Numbered from the stretch's first letter, positions 35,687 through 44,532 are shown. The stretch: 64,000 bases of DNA from Pseudomonadota bacterium (GCA_018816555.1 JAHIVT010000145.1:1-64000); one strand, 5' to 3'. Numbers and translations are program-made. Notes: generated by a model from the sequence alone, not told the origin.

Positions 35687-36976
35687 TTACTCCGGAGAAG
35701 GCTCATTCAGTTTTTGTTTATTTAACGTTTCCGATTGATCGTTTGGGCCAAATAACGCAACTCCAGCCTCAAATTTTACATCCAGAACCTGCACTCTCTG
35801 ATTAAAAAGGTCGGCCACTACCAGGTTGCCGTTTCCGTCCAAGGCCAAGGCGGTCGGAAAATTAAACCAACGAGGAGAACTGCCCTTACCGCCGATCTCA
35901 AAAAGATAACGCCCAGCAAAATTATAAATAAGAATCGTGTGCCGCATATAGTCGACTACATAGACACACTTTTTCTTTTCATCCACCGCAAGAGCCTTGG
36001 GACGGCTCATTTTGCCGGACGATCCACCCTTTTTGCCAAAAGCAAAAAGAAACTCCTCCGAGGCATTATAGACATAGATCTTGCTTGTTTCCTCGCTGAG
36101 GATGTAAATATGTCCTTCCGACCCACACACAACGTCAGTAACTTGCACCGGTCCAAACTTTTTTGACTCCTCTTCTTCAACTACCTCTTTGCCTTTTGGC
36201 TTGAGGAAATCAGGAAGATTGGCCATCTCCGTCTCCCGCTGCTCTATTTCAGGGGGTTCTTCATTTTCCGGGACTGGAGGAGGTTCACCTTCGCCCATCT
36301 GCCCTTTTCCGGTAATATCTTGAGGGAGTTTCGAATAATCCAACTGCTGATCCACCCATATCTTATCCTTTGGTTTGAGCCAGTGCAAAAAATTGCCTTC
36401 ACTGTCCAGCACCATAAGCCCGCGAAAATCGATGCCCGTAACATAAATATTTCCATTGCGTCCCACATAAACACGATTGGGCACAAACGATTCCGCCTCG
36501 GGAAACTGCTGAACCAAAATTTCCTTAAGCGGAAAAAAGGCAGCATTGAGGATGGTGAGACGGGCAGGATTTTTTGCCGTACGGCCCTGGCAGATAAAGA
36601 GACGTCCATCGCCGGCAACAAAAATACCGTTCGGCGAGTCGACCCCACGGCCCGTGCCCAAAGAAATTCTTGGGAAATAATCAGAACCATAGAGATTTAT
36701 ACGTCCGTTGCCGCCATTCACCACATAAATCTCATTCATTGTCTTATCAAAAAAGACAGCCGAGGGAAACTTCAGAGGAAGCCCCTGGTCATCTTCATTA
36801 ATAATCGCCACCGTTTTTACGGGCACAGGCCACGGGGTGTTTTCTTCCGGTTGTGCCAAAAGCGCGGTCTGAATGGGCAATAAACCAATGCACACAAGAA
36901 GAATTGCGATTCGCCTGACCACACTTGCATCACCAAAAATGAATGATCGAGAAATTTTTCCTTTTACTCTCTGCAT
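35687..36976 (-). CDS. exported NHL-repeat beta-propeller with an acidic Pro/Glu insert
   Basis: 429 residues from ATG 36976; an in-frame ATG at 37009 would add 11 residues, and neither has a strong ribosome site. An export signal lies after a longer basic N-terminus (RRIAILLVCIGLLPIQTALL). NHL blades (NEIYVVNGGNGRINLY, GNIYVTGIDFRGLMVLD, CVYVVDYMRHTILIYN, GNLVVADLFNQRVQVLD) are interrupted around residues 225-280 by a Pro/Glu-rich loop (GEGEPPPVPENEEPPEIEQ). It lies 112 bp downstream of the 10-haem cytochrome gene on the same strand, so it is likely co-transcribed, echoing the NHL-cytochrome pairing at 18.7 kb. Confidence 0.85.
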   Translation of the reverse strand: MQRVKGKISRSFIFGDASVVRRIAILLVCIGLLPIQTALLAQPEENTPWPVPVKTVAIINEDDQGLPLKFPSAVFFDKTMNEIYVVNGGNGRINLYGSDYFPRISLGTGRGVDSPNGIFVAGDGRLFICQGRTAKNPARLTILNAAFFPLKEILVQQFPEAESFVPNRVYVGRNGNIYVTGIDFRGLMVLDSEGNFLHWLKPKDKIWVDQQLDYSKLPQDITGKGQMGEGEPPPVPENEEPPEIEQRETEMANLPDFLKPKGKEVVEEEESKKFGPVQVTDVVCGSEGHIYILSEETSKIYVYNASEEFLFAFGKKGGSSGKMSRPKALAVDEKKKCVYVVDYMRHTILIYNFAGRYLFEIGGKGSSPRWFNFPTALALDGNGNLVVADLFNQRVQVLDVKFEAGVALFGPNDQSETLNKQKLNEPSPE

Positions 36977-37088
36977 AATCCACTTAGCACCGATATGAAA
37001 TAGAATCATTTTTCAAAAATCCGGCATGACAAAAAATTGAACCCAGCCAACTGAAAAAGGTACAAAAAGTCGCATTGTCCATGGGACT

Positions 37089-38258
37089 TTAATGATGGCA
37101 TTTGCTGCAAACAAGACCTCCTAAAAGATCCCCAATCAGCAAATACTGAAATTTTGACCCATGCGGATTGTGACAGCTTGCACAATTAAATTCTTTTTTC
37201 GGGTTCAAGGGATTTTTGGGACCTTTCAGAGGATGACCGCCGACCGGATGGCCTTTTGTCACACCTGCCAGTTCATTATGGCAACCGGTACAGAGTTCGT
37301 TGACCGGTTTATAAAGCATATACTGATTTTCAGAGGCATGGGGATCATGGCAGGAGACACAGCCTCCCCCCCTGATGATACCATGGACATTGAGACCTTT
37401 CGTGTCCTTCTTCAGCAGATCTTCCTTGTCAACATGGCAACTGACGCATAATTCAGCCCGGCCGTCAGCCCACAACTGAAATCGATAAGCATCGCCATGG
37501 GGATTATGGCAGATTGAACAGACACCGAACCCCACAGGTTGATGGATATGCGCCATATCACCCCATGCCTTCCCCTTGACAAGATGGCAATGATAACACA
37601 GTGAGGCATCTTTTCCTATGGACACGGAAATCCGTCCCACATCCTTTTCCTGCTGATGGCAGGTCTCGCAAAGCAAATTCGCCGCAGGACTGTGTTGCCA
37701 TTTTGTTTCCTCGAAAATTGCCTTATGACATGTATAGCAAACAGGAGAATTCTTACCATAGGGTGAGGGTTTGACAAAAAAATCTTCCGGCACGGACTCG
37801 ACCTCATGGCATTGCCGGCATTCCTGGTGCATGGTTTCCTTGCGGTGATAAAGATACACCCCCGTGGCATTCAAATTGGCATTTAACAGTGTGCGTAGCG
37901 GTTTATAGTCGATAACAATTTTTTTTGAGCCGGGAGAAAGAAAAAACTTATTTTCACCCGGAATGAGCGGAACACGATAGTGGACATAAAAGATATCGTT
38001 TTTCATCCTGGTGGCCAGCGGCATGATGCTTTCCGCCCCAGACTGAAGCTGCAATTGTTTCATGTCCTCTTTTGTGTCGACTTCGACAACAAAATGGTAA
38101 GAGGGCGAGCGCGCATAAACGATGCAGGCAGTATCCGGGGTGAGAAGGGTAACACCCCTGGCCAGCGCCGGACTTGCGGGGAGACAGAAAACAGCCAGGA
38201 AATATATGATGAAAACAACAGATTGTTTCAACAGTTGTGCAATAAACCCCATTTTCAT
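37089..38258 (-). CDS. 10-haem cytochrome c with N-terminal beta domain
   Basis: 389 residues, AGGA ten bases before the ATG. Signal peptide ends ALAR. Residues about 36-130 lack haem sites and look like an Ig-type beta domain (YHFVVEVDTKEDMKQLQLQ; VPLIPGENKFFLSPGSKKI). From about 148 on there are ten CXXCH motifs (CRQCH, CYTCH, CETCH, CYHCH, CSICH, CVSCH, CVSCH, CTGCH, CASCH, CSKCH). The C-terminus ends at a haem site (CSKCHH). It forms a unit with the NHL gene downstream. The added beta domain may bind a partner or the cell surface. A RegA-like box lies 315 bp upstream, but nearer the divergent PilZ gene. Confidence 0.9.
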   Translation of the reverse strand: MKMGFIAQLLKQSVVFIIYFLAVFCLPASPALARGVTLLTPDTACIVYARSPSYHFVVEVDTKEDMKQLQLQSGAESIMPLATRMKNDIFYVHYRVPLIPGENKFFLSPGSKKIVIDYKPLRTLLNANLNATGVYLYHRKETMHQECRQCHEVESVPEDFFVKPSPYGKNSPVCYTCHKAIFEETKWQHSPAANLLCETCHQQEKDVGRISVSIGKDASLCYHCHLVKGKAWGDMAHIHQPVGFGVCSICHNPHGDAYRFQLWADGRAELCVSCHVDKEDLLKKDTKGLNVHGIIRGGGCVSCHDPHASENQYMLYKPVNELCTGCHNELAGVTKGHPVGGHPLKGPKNPLNPKKEFNCASCHNPHGSKFQYLLIGDLLGGLVCSKCHH

Positions 38259-38678
38259 TAATTACATTTTCCTGAACTTTTTAAGAAACATCGGGCGCAC
38301 AAAGCACGCCCACAAACCTCTGACAGTATAAATGAATATCTATTCATAATTTGACAATTTCACGTACCATTTTCATTTTCCGTTGTCAACACCGGCGGCA
38401 TATACCAAACATAACGGAAGAGCAAGAGATCTGTTGCCATGCAAGCTTTTTGCGACGAAAAGTTATAGCAAACAAATCCTAACATCATGTTTTAACAACT
38501 TTCCTTTAACAGAAGAAAAATCATGCTCTTCCCCGCATAATATGGTGTAACCACAAAAAATACACCAACAAATGCGACAATTTGCCTCATTCCCACCCCC
38601 TATATTTTTTGTTAAGGGTACTTATTAGGAAATGCTCGTTTTAGAGACATAATGAAACATTAGAGCGAGGGGCTGAAA
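38259..38678. other. divergent intergenic region between 10-haem cytochrome and PilZ genes
   Basis: 420 bp, A/T-rich. Contains an inverted repeat GGTGTA...TACACC at 38544-38566 and the RegA-like box at 38573. A -24/-12 promoter was not found on either strand. Confidence 0.5.
38573..38589. promoter_or_regulatory. RegA/PrrA-like box upstream of the PilZ gene
   Basis: TGCGACAATTTGCCTCA (reverse: TGAGGCAAATTGTCGCA), the same core as the boxes at 31238 and 31643 in opposite orientation, 90 bp before the PilZ start. Confidence 0.5.
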
Positions 38679-39137
38679 ATGACTACCAATTTCAACACAA
38701 TGAACCGTCGAAAATTCCCCCGGTTTGCGCCAAAGAAAGACATGTATGTTCTCCATCACAACTTCGGTAAAGTGATAGACATCAGCATGGGAGGCATTCT
38801 TTTTAATTATGTTGACAAAGAGTATTTGCAGGGGAGTCCACCGGAAAGAGGTATCCTTTTTGGTTATAATGATCATTACATGGATGAAATCCCTTTCGAG
38901 ACAGTTTCCGATACCGTTATTTCAAAATCTCCGACAAGCAAACCTGTCATCAAGCAGAGACGAATTATTTTTGGTGATCTTTCAGTCGGGCAGATTCAGC
39001 AACTGGAACGATTCATACTTGACAACGCACGGATACCTCAGTTAGCCTATGATTCGCAATTAACTGACGAAAATATCCCGATCAATATTATATGTAGTTC
39101 GAGTAAATATATATCTTTCCTTTCTGTAATAAATTGA
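38679..39137 (+). CDS. PilZ-like c-di-GMP binding protein
   Basis: 152 residues, GAGGGG before the ATG. The N-terminal RRKFPRF and later VIDISMGGILF match the two PilZ motifs, RxxxR and (D/N)xSxxG, that bind cyclic di-GMP. The C-terminal half is not typical of other PilZ proteins and I do not recognise it. It stands alone between cytochrome genes with a RegA-like box upstream and a strong terminator. It could couple c-di-GMP level to surface attachment or electron-transfer functions. The nearest GGDEF protein (49862) has a degenerate active site, so the signal must be made elsewhere. Confidence 0.78.
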   Translation: MTTNFNTMNRRKFPRFAPKKDMYVLHHNFGKVIDISMGGILFNYVDKEYLQGSPPERGILFGYNDHYMDEIPFETVSDTVISKSPTSKPVIKQRRIIFGDLSVGQIQQLERFILDNARIPQLAYDSQLTDENIPINIICSSSKYISFLSVIN

Positions 39138-39138
39138 C

Positions 39139-39174
39139 AAAAAAAAAGCACGCACAATACGTGCTTTTTTTTTG
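39139..39174. terminator. bidirectional intrinsic terminator after the PilZ gene
   Basis: AAAAAAAAAGCACG, loop CACAATA, CGTGC followed by nine T. Typical strong hairpin. Confidence 0.88.
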
Positions 39175-39293
39175 TTCTCATTTATTAATTTTCTCTGCGG
39201 GAATTATTATTAAAAAAATTATCCTGTTAAGTCAATTAGTATGTGCTTACTTCACGACTCTCAATCTTTTCAGAACTTGACAAGGGTTACTTC

Positions 39294-40598
39294 ATGAAAA
39301 AGCAACAGCGAGATTACAGAAGTTCTTTTTTGTCACCTCTCTGTATAATTTTACTGGCACCTTTTCTCTATGCCCCGGCTCAGGCTGGTCCTTACACGGA
39401 TTCCGCCCATGGCAACGCTTCATCCGGTGTCAAACGAAGCGAAACCGCCCTGGAGAACTATTCACAGGCTAACTGTGCCCATTGTCACGAACAACACGCC
39501 AGTATCGACGGAGCTGAACCTGACCCATATTCCGGAGACGATAGTGGCTCTCCTTTTGCCCTTTTTGCCGACAACTTCAATACAAGCGCCACCACCAACC
39601 CCTATCTGCAGGGCGACAATTTCTGCTTTTACTGCCACACCAACGCCGCTTCCCTGCAAACCGGCGGAATCAACAACAAAGACTATGCCGCAACGTTCGG
39701 CGGTTATACCACCAATTCACCACTGGGAATCTTTGAGGCATTCAACCAATATTCCTATCACAATCTTTCCGATATACAGGATTTCAGCACAACCAATTTT
39801 AGCAACTTTTTCACGTCAACCTCCAATCCATGCGTCGGCTGTCATAATCCGCACATAGCAAGACGCAATAAGGAAAATGAAAAGGATCCGTCTTACACTG
39901 CCATTTCCAAGCCCTCCGATCATGCCAATCTCTGGGGCGATGACGCCAGCGAAAGAATGTTTGCTGTCACCAGCAACAACTACATGGCCCCTTACTATTA
40001 CAATTCAACAACCACCTATGAACCGGATGGCACCAACACGGATGACGGCTCGCTGACCCCGGACTACAATGCATTCTGCACGGATTGTCATAACACCACC
40101 AATACCATCTTCAGCAGCACGCTGGGCAGAAATCTCATCAAAATCAGCTGGTATACGGAAGGCGGAGACACCATCTCCGCCGGCGACAAGCATGGTAAAA
40201 ACAGTGCGACCGGCAGCTCGGAGAGAATAGAGCCCTACGGTACCGATAACGGCTGGGTTCTCTCCTGCCTTGACTGCCACGAACCTCACGGCTCGCCAAG
40301 CTCGTTTCTCATCAGAAGAGAGGTGAACGGCACATATTTAACTGCTGCCGTTCACACGAAATTAACATCTTCTACCGCCACCTCAAACTTAAAATTGCTG
40401 TGCGCAAAGTGTCATAATAATGACTGGGAGTACATTCATCATGAATCTCCTGATGCCACTTTTGACCAGTTCAAATGCGGCTCATGTCATGGTCAAAATG
40501 GGACCGCCGGTTTTATTATTCCCTGCGAAAACTGTCATTCCCACGGGGTATATGTGGTCGATCTAGATGATCCTTCTCTGATCCGCAGAACCTTTTAA
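39294..40598 (+). CDS. octahaem exported cytochrome c
   Basis: 434 residues from ATG 39294, with AAGGG eight bases upstream. Signal peptide ends AQAG. Eight CXXCH sites: CAHCH, CFYCH, CVGCH, CTDCH, CLDCH, CAKCH, CGSCH, CENCH. Long Ser/Thr/Asn-rich stretches (for example FNQYSYHNLSDIQDFSTTNF) separate them. YTDSAHGN near the mature N-terminus is shared by several outer-surface cytochromes of metal reducers. Sparse haem packing and polar loops suggest an extracellular or surface protein rather than a compact carrier. It heads a unit with a pentahaem protein (14-bp gap) and a HAMP stub. Confidence 0.88.
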   Translation: MKKQQRDYRSSFLSPLCIILLAPFLYAPAQAGPYTDSAHGNASSGVKRSETALENYSQANCAHCHEQHASIDGAEPDPYSGDDSGSPFALFADNFNTSATTNPYLQGDNFCFYCHTNAASLQTGGINNKDYAATFGGYTTNSPLGIFEAFNQYSYHNLSDIQDFSTTNFSNFFTSTSNPCVGCHNPHIARRNKENEKDPSYTAISKPSDHANLWGDDASERMFAVTSNNYMAPYYYNSTTTYEPDGTNTDDGSLTPDYNAFCTDCHNTTNTIFSSTLGRNLIKISWYTEGGDTISAGDKHGKNSATGSSERIEPYGTDNGWVLSCLDCHEPHGSPSSFLIRREVNGTYLTAAVHTKLTSSTATSNLKLLCAKCHNNDWEYIHHESPDATFDQFKCGSCHGQNGTAGFIIPCENCHSHGVYVVDLDDPSLIRRTF

Positions 40599-40612
40599 GT
40601 CAAAGGATCATT

Positions 40613-41809
40613 ATGCATTTATGGATTACAGTCTTTTTTACACTCTCGCTAATCCTTCTGCCTAACAACAATTCCCTCGCTACATCCAGCAAAAAGGAAA
40701 CGTTGCGGACAGAATGCCTGACATGCCATGCTCAGGTCATTGAAAAGGAACTGCTGAAGAGATATATTCATCAACCTTTTATCGAAAAAAAATGCCTGAC
40801 ATGCCATGTCAATGCAAAAGATTCTTCTCCTGTAGCCGACCAGCCTCCCTCAGGCCAACAACAAGCCAGGGCAAAAATCAGCTGGCTCAGTATGTCCCCA
40901 TCAGCGTCTGAGAAACACACATTTCTGCTGCCTGCAAAATCCGCCTCAGGCAAAATTTTGATTGACGCAAAGGTACCCGGTAAATCGCCGTTGCGGCAAA
41001 TATTGACTATCCCCGCGGCAAACACCATGGCAAAGGTGGAAAACGACCAGACTCCGCCGGGGATAACAGACATCAAGGCCGACGTTCAGCAGGGTATCCT
41101 GATCAATTCCGTAATCACCTGGCAGACTGACGAAAAAACAAACGCAACGGTGCACTTCGGCATTGAAGATACAGGGCAAACAATCGATGAAAAGTACAGC
41201 TATGCTACTGACCATAAAATTACTTTGCCGGGCTTGAAAAACAGATCAACCTATCAGGTTGCCATCACATGCCAGGATATTTTCGGCAACAGCTCCACCT
41301 CTCCTATTTTCAGCTTCTCCACTGCGGACATTTCCCCATTGCTTGCATCTGCGTCCGAAAACCAAAAGGTCAGCAGTGATAAAATTGTCTTAAAAAACAG
41401 CTTTTTTACCACTAACGATAAAAATATCATACTTGAACTGACAGCCAATCAACCGGTATCCATCGCTCTCGGAACTGCAGCTGATGAACCCGCAGATAGG
41501 CAGATCATCCTCAAAAAATCAGGCCAGTCAACTGATATGACAGAGGAACATATTTCTTTGACAAATAAAAAATACAGCAGCATGACTGTCTGCACGACCT
41601 GCCACGAGGGCTTCAACCAGCAGAAATCCCACCCGGTCAATATTCTACCCAGGGGAAAAACAAAAATACCCCCCGAGTATCCAACCCTGCCGGACGGTCG
41701 TATCTCCTGCATGACCTGCCACATTAACCATGCAGCAAACATTGAATACAGACTCATCAAATCATCGCGAAAGGAACTCTGTTTAGGTTGTCATCCGGAC
41801 AAATTTTAA
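40613..41809 (+). CDS. pentahaem cytochrome c with a fibronectin III-like middle domain
   Basis: 398 residues, AAAGGAT before the ATG. Signal peptide ends SLAT. Two haem sites near the N-terminus (CLTCH twice) and three near the C-terminus (CTTCH, CMTCH, CLGCH) flank a long haem-free centre. That centre contains an FN3/purple-acid-phosphatase-like beta domain (SVITWQTDEKTNATVHFG, then LKNRSTYQVAI). The C-terminal block (CMTCHINHAANIEYRLIK...CLGCHPDKF) resembles the doubled CXXCH motif. Overlap with the preceding octahaem gene in regulation is likely. The FN3 domain suggests binding to a partner, polymer or mineral surface, but this is inference. Confidence 0.88.
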   Translation: MHLWITVFFTLSLILLPNNNSLATSSKKETLRTECLTCHAQVIEKELLKRYIHQPFIEKKCLTCHVNAKDSSPVADQPPSGQQQARAKISWLSMSPSASEKHTFLLPAKSASGKILIDAKVPGKSPLRQILTIPAANTMAKVENDQTPPGITDIKADVQQGILINSVITWQTDEKTNATVHFGIEDTGQTIDEKYSYATDHKITLPGLKNRSTYQVAITCQDIFGNSSTSPIFSFSTADISPLLASASENQKVSSDKIVLKNSFFTTNDKNIILELTANQPVSIALGTAADEPADRQIILKKSGQSTDMTEEHISLTNKKYSSMTVCTTCHEGFNQQKSHPVNILPRGKTKIPPEYPTLPDGRISCMTCHINHAANIEYRLIKSSRKELCLGCHPDKF

Positions 41810-41844
41810 CAGAACTGTTCCGCCAGCAAAAAGCACTGACTGCC

Positions 41845-42384
41845 ATGAATCCATACAAACACAAAAGAAAAAAACTCAATCTGAACGTGAAGCGGGAATT
41901 CCAGAAATGGCTTTTCCTACGCATGACAGCGCAAGTTCTGATCAGCTCCCTGGTTGCTGCAGTGATTCTTTATTTTTACGCCAGAAGCGAAATTACCGAC
42001 AGCTTCTACTCAGCCCATGTGACAATCCGCCGGGTAAGCGATCTTCTGCTGCCGGTCATAGCTGCCGGATCCGCGGTGAGCTTTGTGGGTACCCTTATCG
42101 TGGTAATTTTTCTTCCCCAGAGAATAGCCGGACCTCTTTACCGCATCGAAAAGCGCCTGGAAGACTTGAAAGAAGGTGACCTGCGCTCGGAAATAAAACT
42201 GCGAAGAAATGACATTCTGCAGGATATGGCTGCAACCCTTAACGACTGCACCGGTTCTCTGCAGAAAAAAATAAAGCTGGCCCAGGAAAATCAGGCGCAA
42301 CTTGAAAAAACTCTCCAAAAATCAGCGAAAACTGGTGATGCTTTCCGCAAGTTGAAAGACAATCTGGACAGTTTTAAAACCTGA
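41845..42384 (+). CDS. two-helix HAMP-domain protein without output domain
   Basis: 179 residues from ATG 41845; a TTG at 41788 inside the previous gene is possible. A basic N-terminus, first helix about 28-46, a very short periplasmic loop, second helix about 65-89, a HAMP segment (LPQRIAGPLYRIEKRLEDLKEGDLRS) and a C-terminal coiled coil. There is no kinase, methyl-accepting or GGDEF domain. Proteins of this shape occur next to multihaem cytochromes in Desulfobacterota (from memory). It may relay or stabilise a membrane complex rather than sense. It is the last gene of the octahaem/pentahaem unit. Confidence 0.82.
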   Translation: MNPYKHKRKKLNLNVKREFQKWLFLRMTAQVLISSLVAAVILYFYARSEITDSFYSAHVTIRRVSDLLLPVIAAGSAVSFVGTLIVVIFLPQRIAGPLYRIEKRLEDLKEGDLRSEIKLRRNDILQDMAATLNDCTGSLQKKIKLAQENQAQLEKTLQKSAKTGDAFRKLKDNLDSFKT

Positions 42385-42449
42385 TACTCACAACTCCTTG
42401 CATTTTTTTAACCATCCTTCTGACTAAATTATTGCTTTTTTTGTCAGAC

Positions 42450-42469
42450 TATGGCAACTATTTGCCATA
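42450..42469. promoter_or_regulatory. 20-bp palindrome upstream of the first dodecahaem gene
   Basis: TATGGCAA-CTAT-TTGCCATA, a perfect 8-bp inverted repeat. It shares its left half with the RegA-like box at 31238 but not the right half or spacing. GG and GC are 9 bases apart, so it is not a sigma54 promoter. Confidence 0.45.
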
Positions 42470-42626
42470 TCTGCGTGTTAGACCTTTATATTTAACGCCT
42501 CGCAAATAGTTTGTCTATTCTGGAATTTCCTTTTTTCATTAACTTTTGCCTTTACCAAAAAAAAGAAAATCAATTTTACTTTCGGTTGGTTATACGCTTA
42601 ATTTCAACATCAGGAGGATAATTTAA

Positions 42627-43445
42627 GTGAAAATGAGCAAAAAATATAACAAGATTCAATTGATGAAACACACGGTGGCAGCAACTTTTGCAATCTTCCT
42701 GACTACAGGGGCAGCGGCACCCTTTGCCTTGGCTCAAGATACCGAGCGTCCTGTTTTGACCGTCGATGATTGCGTAAAATGCCATGATGCCGCACCACAG
42801 GCCATTGAAAGTGCAGGCGGTAAACATAAGACCGAAGTCACCTGTATTGACTGCCATGAGGGTCATCCTCCAAAAAACACCGACATTATCCCTCAATGCA
42901 GCAAGTGCCATACAGACGAAAAACATTTTGAACTCGAAGGCTGCCTGGGCTGCCACACAAACCCCCATACGCCGCTTAAGATCACCCTTGCCGATAATCT
43001 GACCGAACCCTGCCTTACCTGTCATACCGATCAGATTGACCAGTTGAAACAGAATCTAAGCAAACATACCGAACAGTCTTGCACCACTTGCCATACCGCC
43101 CATGGCGAGCTGCCGAGCTGCACCAACTGTCATACCCCCCACTCTGAAGACATGGTACAGAGTGACTGCCTGAGTTGCCACAAACCGCATATGCCTCTAC
43201 AGGTTACCTATCCTGACGATACACCGTCCAAACTGTGTGCATCCTGCCATCAGACCGCTTATGACCTGTTGATGGCCAACACCACCAAACACCATGAACG
43301 CTCTTGTGCCGATTGCCACAAGTCCCAGCACAAGATGATTCCGAAGTGCCAGGATTGCCATGGCGTACCACATCCCGAGGATATGATGAAGAAATTCCCA
43401 ATTTGTGGTGATTGCCACGGCATTGCCCATGATGTGACCAAGTAA
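42627..43445 (+). CDS. periplasmic dodecahaem cytochrome c (copy 1)
   Basis: 272 residues; GTG 42627 lies nine bases after AGGAGG, with ATG 42633 as alternative. Signal peptide ends ALAQ. Twelve CXXCH sites: CVKCH, CIDCH, CSKCH, CLGCH, CLTCH, CTTCH, CTNCH, CLSCH, CASCH, CADCH, CQDCH, CGDCH, spread over 220 residues. It is therefore dense in haem, about 18 residues per haem, as expected of a periplasmic wire or electron store. It has its own terminator. A paralogue with twelve sites follows at 43557; both contain HTPLxxxxxD and a C-terminal MxKFPxCxDCH block. Confidence 0.92.
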   Translation: MKMSKKYNKIQLMKHTVAATFAIFLTTGAAAPFALAQDTERPVLTVDDCVKCHDAAPQAIESAGGKHKTEVTCIDCHEGHPPKNTDIIPQCSKCHTDEKHFELEGCLGCHTNPHTPLKITLADNLTEPCLTCHTDQIDQLKQNLSKHTEQSCTTCHTAHGELPSCTNCHTPHSEDMVQSDCLSCHKPHMPLQVTYPDDTPSKLCASCHQTAYDLLMANTTKHHERSCADCHKSQHKMIPKCQDCHGVPHPEDMMKKFPICGDCHGIAHDVTK

Positions 43446-43455
43446 CAGTTTTTTT

Positions 43456-43493
43456 AAAAAGAGTGAGCGGAGATACTGCTCACTCTTTTTTTT
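43456..43493 (+). terminator. intrinsic terminator between the two dodecahaem genes
   Basis: AAAAAGAGTGAGC and GCTCACTC with a ~9-base loop, followed by eight T. Confidence 0.9.
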
Positions 43494-43508
43494 CCCCATT
43501 CGCCTATC

Positions 43509-43526
43509 ACACAGAATATTCTGTGT
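43509..43526. promoter_or_regulatory. 18-bp perfect palindrome before the second dodecahaem gene
   Basis: ACACAGAATATTCTGTGT, 31 bp before the start codon, thus possibly an operator or an mRNA stem close to the ribosome site. Confidence 0.4.
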
Positions 43527-43556
43527 TCTGCTACTTATTGAACAAAGGAATATGTT

Positions 43557-44477
43557 ATGAAAAAGAAAAGAAAAATTCTTTATAATGTCCTCTCCGTTTT
43601 TTTCATTTCCTCGGCCATTTCCTGTATGCCGATCAATGCTACAGAACGCGGAACAGAGGTAAAGAACGGAAATGATAAAGCCCCTATGCTCCTTGCCAGT
43701 GCCGAGCAGCCGGCTGTCGCACCGTCGGCCAAAAATGGCTCCGATCTTTATGCCCAGACCCCAGAACCTCTGACCGTAATGCAATGCGCCCAATGCCATA
43801 TCGCCGTATTCAACAAGATCAAAAATGACGGCGGTCGTCATCGCATCAACTGCCAGGACTGCCACCAGCAATTTCATTCATACAATCCGACCAAAAATAA
43901 CTGGAAGGAAATTATGCCGCAGTGCACCCAGTGCCACACCGAACCACCCCATGGGGCGAACTTTCTCGACTGCACGACCTGCCATATCATCCCGCATACC
44001 CCGCTTAATGTTCCGATGAACGATTTACTGGCCGGTCAATGCGCCAATTGCCATACCGGTCCTGCGGGTGAACTGACGCAATTCCCCAGCGCCCATACCG
44101 AGCAGGGCTGCAGCACCTGTCATCACACCAAACACGGCAATATCCCATCCTGTATGGAATGCCATGAGCCCCATATTCCCGACCAACCGGTGGAGGCCTG
44201 CAAATCATGCCATCCCGTACACCGGCCGCTGGAAATCACCTATGAGCCCGGAACCGAGGCTACATGCGGCGCCTGCCATGACCAGGTCTATAATGTCTGG
44301 GCAGCCTCCCCAAGCAAACATTCCGGAGTTGCCTGCGCCAAATGCCATGAAAAGCATGGCCAGATTCCGGAGTGCACCAACTGCCATAATCAGCCCCATG
44401 ATCCCAAAATGCTGGAAAAATTCCCGCGTTGTCTCGACTGTCATATCAACGCCCACAATCCGCCGATTAATAAATAA
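43557..44477 (+). CDS. dodecahaem cytochrome c (copy 2), possible lipoprotein
   Basis: 306 residues. Export signal of about 23 residues ends SAISC, a weak lipobox, so it may be lipid-anchored. An Ala/Pro-rich linker (about 24-70) precedes twelve CXXCH motifs (CAQCH, CQDCH, CTQCH, CTTCH, CANCH, CSTCH, CMECH, CKSCH, CGACH, CAKCH, CTNCH, CLDCH). The haem part parallels the protein encoded at 42627 throughout, so this is a tandem duplication with divergence; the linker is unique to this copy. One form free in the periplasm and one tethered could pass electrons across the periplasm (inference). Confidence 0.9.
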   Translation: MKKKRKILYNVLSVFFISSAISCMPINATERGTEVKNGNDKAPMLLASAEQPAVAPSAKNGSDLYAQTPEPLTVMQCAQCHIAVFNKIKNDGGRHRINCQDCHQQFHSYNPTKNNWKEIMPQCTQCHTEPPHGANFLDCTTCHIIPHTPLNVPMNDLLAGQCANCHTGPAGELTQFPSAHTEQGCSTCHHTKHGNIPSCMECHEPHIPDQPVEACKSCHPVHRPLEITYEPGTEATCGACHDQVYNVWAASPSKHSGVACAKCHEKHGQIPECTNCHNQPHDPKMLEKFPRCLDCHINAHNPPINK

Positions 44478-44499
44478 TCAACGTTTCTGCGGATGCAGC

Positions 44500-44532
44500 A
44501 AAAAAGCCCCGGTTTCTTCCGGGGCTTTTTTT
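44500..44532 (+). terminator. intrinsic terminator after the second dodecahaem gene
   Basis: AAAAAGCCCCGG, loop TTTCTT, CCGGGGC then seven T. Confidence 0.92.

Noticed and set aside
41788-41844. TTG start for the HAMP stub inside the preceding cytochrome gene
   Set aside because: No ribosome site and a polar leader before the basic pre-helix segment; ATG 41845 gives the expected two-helix shape.
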